A DNA stretch of 60,798 nt. Source: Chloroflexota bacterium (lineage in GTDB: Bacteria; Chloroflexota; Dehalococcoidia; CAUJGQ01). Both the position numbers and the translations under genes were made by a program. The notes below the pieces were generated by a model, which was not told the origin of the DNA, did not search any database, and was given only the letters and a program-made list of their open reading frames with translations. The DNA lies in NCBI GenBank assembly GCA_963170165.1, contig CAUJGQ010000077.1:1-60798 (forward strand), given 5' to 3'. Of the stretch, positions 57,510-60,798 are shown in pieces; positions within the stretch are counted from its first letter, which is position 1, and every line of letters starts with the position of its first letter.

Positions 57510-60500
57510 GTGCGCGGGACACTGATCAGCGGTCGCTATCTGCTGGAGACGGCGCTCGGCAGCGGCGCAACGGGCACGGTATTCCGCGCCCGCGATCAGC
57601 GCACCGGCGGTGAGGTGGCGGTCAAACTGCTGCATTTGGGCTTCGCCCGCGATGAGACCTACAGCCGCCGCTTCCGCCGTGAGGCGCAGACCGCCGCCGC
57701 CATCACCTCCCCCCGTGTGGTGCGCATCTATGACCAGGGCACCCACGACGGCGCGGCCTACATCGTGATGGAGCTGATCACCGGCGAGACGCTGGCGGCA
57801 CACTTGCAGCGCCGCGGGGTCTTGCCGCTGCCGGAGGCGCTGGGCGTGGCGCTGGAGATCACCCGCGCCACCGAAGCCGCTGATAGGGTCGGTGTGGTCC
57901 ACCGCGACCTCAAACCCCAGAATGTCATCCTCACCGAAGGACAGGTCAAGGTGCTGGACTTCGGCATCGCTCGCTCGGCCAGTGACCTCACGCTCACCGT
58001 CACCGGGCAGTATCTGGGGTCTCCTGCCTACAGCGCCCCCGAGCGGCTGACGAGCGCCGGGGATATTCGGGTGGATATTTACGCCATCGGCGTGATGCTG
58101 TATGAGCTGCTGGCTGGCGCGCCGCCGTTCACCGCCGAGACAGCACAGGCATTGCTGCAAAGGCACGCCACCACCAGCCCACCGCCGCTGCCGGCAATGG
58201 TGCCCGAGCCGGTGGCGCGCGTGGTGCAGCGCTGCCTGCTCAAAGACCCCGACGAACGCTACGCCACCCCGAGCGACCTCGCCCAGGCGCTGGAGGACGC
58301 TCTTCGCCGGCTGGCCCTGGCGCCGGCAATCCCGTGGCCTGCCCCTGACCAGCCGGCCCCCGCGCGCACGGCAGATGACCCGACGATCCGCCTGGTGGCT
58401 GCCAGAGCCCCCTCGAATCTGCCCCGGCAGGTAAACCGCTTCATTGGCCGGGGCGCCGAACGGCGGGCGGCGCACCGGCTGCTCGCCGGGGTACGGCTGC
58501 TCACCATCACCGGCGTCGCCGGCGCGGGCAAGACCCGCCTGGCGCTGCAAATCGCCAAGGAGGCACGCACCGCCTTCCCGGACGGCGTGTGGCTGGTGGA
58601 GCTGGCGGCGCTGTCCGACCCTGAGCTGGTGGCGCAGACGGTGGCAGCGGTGCTGGGTGTGCGGCCACCGCCGGAGCAACCGGCCGTCGATGCCCTGGTG
58701 GACCATCTCAGCGCCAAGCGCCTGCTGCTGGTGCTGGACAACTGCGAACACCTCGGCGCCGGCCCGCGCGATCTCGCGGCCCGGTTGGTGCCCTCCTGTC
58801 CCGGTATCAAGCTGCTGGCAACGAGCCGGGAATTGCTGGGGTTCCCGGGCGAGGCCAGCCACCTGATCCGTTCGCTGGACAGCCCGCCGGCCATCACGGA
58901 CGACCTGGCAGCCCACGACGCCACCGCCTTATTCCTGGAGCGCACCGGACTGCGCCCCACCGCCGCTGGGGCCGCTGCCGTGCACGCCATCTGCCGGCAG
59001 CTCAACGGTATGCCGCTCGCCATTGAACTGGTGGCGGCCCGTGTGGCGGGGGCATCGGTGACGGCGGTGGCCACTGCGCTGGCCGAGCGGGTACGCGCAC
59101 TCACCGGGCGGCCGGACGAGGTCATCCCGCGTGACCGCGTGCTAGAAACCGTACTGGACTGGAGCTACGACACGCTCCCTCCCACCGAGCAGACGCTGCT
59201 GCGCCGCTTCTCTGTCTTCGCCGGCGGCGCCACCGCTGCGGCGGCCGCGGCCATCTGCGGGGAAACGGGGGAGCGCGCTCAGACGATGGCCGCGCGACTG
59301 CGGGCGCTGGTGGCGCTGGGACTGATGCAGCGGATCGCCACCGCCGCCGGCCCTCGTTTCCGCCTGCTCGAGCCGGTTCGCCAGTATGCCGGCCGGCGGT
59401 TGGTGTCCGCCGGTGAAGCGGCCGCAACGCAGCGCCGCCACCGTGACTGGTACCTGACCTTCTCCGACAGCCTCAACAACGGTCTGTTCCGCCACAGGCA
59501 GGCGCTGTGGCTCAAACGCGGTGAGGTGGAGCACGACAACCTGCGGGCCGCCATCGCCTGGTGTGCAGGTGACCCGGCCGAAGCTGAAGCAGGGATGACA
59601 CTGGCTGCCAACACCCGGCCGTTCTGGTCGTTCCGCGGTTACCAGGCGGAGGGCCGCCGCCGCCTGAGCGCCGCCACCGAACACAGCGATGGCACGGCGA
59701 GCGTGCCGCGCGCCCGCGCCTACATCGGCCTGGGCATGCTCGCCATGGATCAGGGAGACTTCAGCGACTCGGTCGAGGCGCTGGAACAGGGCGTAGCCAC
59801 GGCGAAGGCCACCGGCCAGGACTGGTGGATCGGCATCGCCCTGATGCAATTGGGCAACGTCTATGGCAGCCAGGGAGACTTCGCCCTTGCCAGGCCGCTG
59901 TGGGAGGAATGCCTGACCACGCAGCGCCGGGCCAACAACGAGCAGGGTATCGCCAACGTCCTCGGCAATCTCGCCATTATCGCCGCCAAGGAGGGCAACT
60001 TCGTCCTCGCGCGCGAGCAGACCACCGAGGCGCTGGCCATCGTCACCAAGGCGGGCGACGTGCTACGCGCCGCCGCCCTGGAGACGAACCTAGCCGCGGT
60101 AGAAACGACGCTCGGCGGCTACCCCAGCGCGCGGGAGCGCTACGACCGCATCGTCAAGATCTACGAAGCGGTGGGCGACGAGGTTGACCTCGTATCGGCT
60201 CTGCTGGAACTTGGCGCCAGCTACCAGCTGCAGATGGACTTCAGCGACGCCGAGCAGCAGTACCGCAAAGCGCTGCGGCTCCTGGACGGCTTGGAGAACA
60301 AGGCGGACTTCGCCGCGGTCCATCAGCGCCTGGGCGCGCTGGCGCTGGACACCGGCAACCTAGCCGCAGCGCGTGAACACCTGGAGAGGGCCGTACCCAT
60401 CGCCATCCAGGAGCGCATCTTAGAACCGCTGGCCCGGGCCCGGGCCGATCTCGCCCGGCTGGCACTGGTGGAGGGCGCGCCCCACCAGGCGTTCAAGGAG

Positions 60501-60798
60501 TACGCGGAGGCACTTACCCTCAACCAGGAGATCGGCGATCTGTTGGGTATCATCGGCTGCCTGGACGGCTTCGCCGCGGTGGCGGCTGCCCAACACCAGC
60601 CGCAGCGGGCGGCCACGCTGCTTGCCGCGGCCCAAGCCCTGCGCGATGAGCGCCAGATCCAGATCGCGCCCCTGGACCAGCAATCTCGCAACGCCACCGC
60701 GGCCGGTGTCCGCGCCGTGCTATCTGCCGGGGCGCTGGCCGCCGCCGAGCAGGTAGGCGCCGCCCTGGACCGCGACACCGCCGCCACCTACGCGCGCG
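57510..60798 (+). CDS. Ser/Thr protein kinase fused to STAND NTPase and TPR repeats (partial)
   Basis: At least 1096 residues, running off the window end. Protein kinase domain (1-270): glycine loop LGSGATGTVF, catalytic Lys in VAVKLLHL, HRDLKPQN near 131, DFG near 150, and APE. A linker is followed by a STAND/NB-ARC NTPase: Walker A GVAGAGKT near 335-342, Walker B LLLVLDN near 405, then GMPLAIELVAARV. TPR-like repeats from about 690 (for example DFSDSVEALEQGVATAKATG) fill the rest. Matches PknK-type kinases. Should sense a ligand through the TPRs and phosphorylate the FHA partner (inference). GTG start after GGAGGAGG. Confidence 0.92.
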   Translation, partial: MRGTLISGRYLLETALGSGATGTVFRARDQRTGGEVAVKLLHLGFARDETYSRRFRREAQTAAAITSPRVVRIYDQGTHDGAAYIVMELITGETLAAHLQRRGVLPLPEALGVALEITRATEAADRVGVVHRDLKPQNVILTEGQVKVLDFGIARSASDLTLTVTGQYLGSPAYSAPERLTSAGDIRVDIYAIGVMLYELLAGAPPFTAETAQALLQRHATTSPPPLPAMVPEPVARVVQRCLLKDPDERYATPSDLAQALEDALRRLALAPAIPWPAPDQPAPARTADDPTIRLVAARAPSNLPRQVNRFIGRGAERRAAHRLLAGVRLLTITGVAGAGKTRLALQIAKEARTAFPDGVWLVELAALSDPELVAQTVAAVLGVRPPPEQPAVDALVDHLSAKRLLLVLDNCEHLGAGPRDLAARLVPSCPGIKLLATSRELLGFPGEASHLIRSLDSPPAITDDLAAHDATALFLERTGLRPTAAGAAAVHAICRQLNGMPLAIELVAARVAGASVTAVATALAERVRALTGRPDEVIPRDRVLETVLDWSYDTLPPTEQTLLRRFSVFAGGATAAAAAAICGETGERAQTMAARLRALVALGLMQRIATAAGPRFRLLEPVRQYAGRRLVSAGEAAATQRRHRDWYLTFSDSLNNGLFRHRQALWLKRGEVEHDNLRAAIAWCAGDPAEAEAGMTLAANTRPFWSFRGYQAEGRRRLSAATEHSDGTASVPRARAYIGLGMLAMDQGDFSDSVEALEQGVATAKATGQDWWIGIALMQLGNVYGSQGDFALARPLWEECLTTQRRANNEQGIANVLGNLAIIAAKEGNFVLAREQTTEALAIVTKAGDVLRAAALETNLAAVETTLGGYPSARERYDRIVKIYEAVGDEVDLVSALLELGASYQLQMDFSDAEQQYRKALRLLDGLENKADFAAVHQRLGALALDTGNLAAAREHLERAVPIAIQERILEPLARARADLARLALVEGAPHQAFKEYAEALTLNQEIGDLLGIIGCLDGFAAVAAAQHQPQRAATLLAAAQALRDERQIQIAPLDQQSRNATAAGVRAVLSAGALAAAEQVGAALDRDTAATYAR

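Overview
The window is a GC-rich bacterial chromosome segment with about 60 supportable protein genes, no rRNA or tRNA that I can see, no CRISPR array and no recognisable transposase or phage gene. The gene mix is pyruvate:ferredoxin oxidoreductase, MoxR/DUF58/VWA, DUF2382 and PRC-barrel stress proteins, a VKOR/DsbA pair, HD-GYP, and a kinase/STAND protein. With almost universal GC-rich codon use this suggests a Chloroflexota-like bacterium (Thermomicrobia or Dehalococcoidia relatives). That placement is inference from gene content, not from a marker gene.

0-11 kb is a stress and envelope region. It opens with three tandem genes for a 44-residue aromatic microprotein (34-831, minus), two of them preceded by an 86-bp repeat holding a CRP-like palindrome. 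Then come DUF4342, a mini zinc ribbon, a membrane DsbA/VKOR disulfide pair, a universal stress protein, a DinB-type protein, two tandem secreted metallophosphatases and a minus-strand set of PRC-barrel/DUF2382 proteins with an MscS-like channel. 11-20 kb holds small enzymes: hydrolase, VOC, HAD, amidase, amidohydrolase, methyltransferases and an ECF sigma/anti-sigma pair. It also contains a DCC-family thiol oxidoreductase gene (13171-13593, minus) whose two active-site cysteine codons are both in-frame TGA, with a SECIS-like hairpin right behind them: a candidate UxxU selenoprotein.

20-35 kb contains a trypsin-like protease, a MoxR-DUF58-VWA operon, an oligopeptide-type ABC importer coupled to a crotonase, and a 3-hydroxyacyl-CoA dehydrogenase/thiolase/crotonase set for acyl-CoA metabolism. 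35-48 kb has a secreted protein, GNAT, serine hydrolase, RidA, phosphodiesterase, histidine phosphatase, MBL hydrolase, a DHOD-like protein next to nifJ (PFOR), and an MFS transporter.

48-60.8 kb is a signalling and envelope block: an HD-GYP phosphodiesterase behind a c-di-GMP-I riboswitch, a membrane-anchored repeat protein, lipoproteins and secreted proteins (two sharing a C-terminal domain), two zinc-ribbon membrane proteins, a metallophosphoesterase, an FHA/winged-helix regulator and, running off the window end, a Ser/Thr kinase fused to a STAND NTPase and TPRs.

A pervasive feature is a set of degenerate tandem heptanucleotide arrays (units such as GCGGTCA, GATACCG, CTGTCCC), at 15 or more sites. 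Most are intergenic, but two sit in frame inside coding sequences (anti-sigma factor and nifJ). Many genes also share an extended Shine-Dalgarno box, GACCGAAGGGAG.
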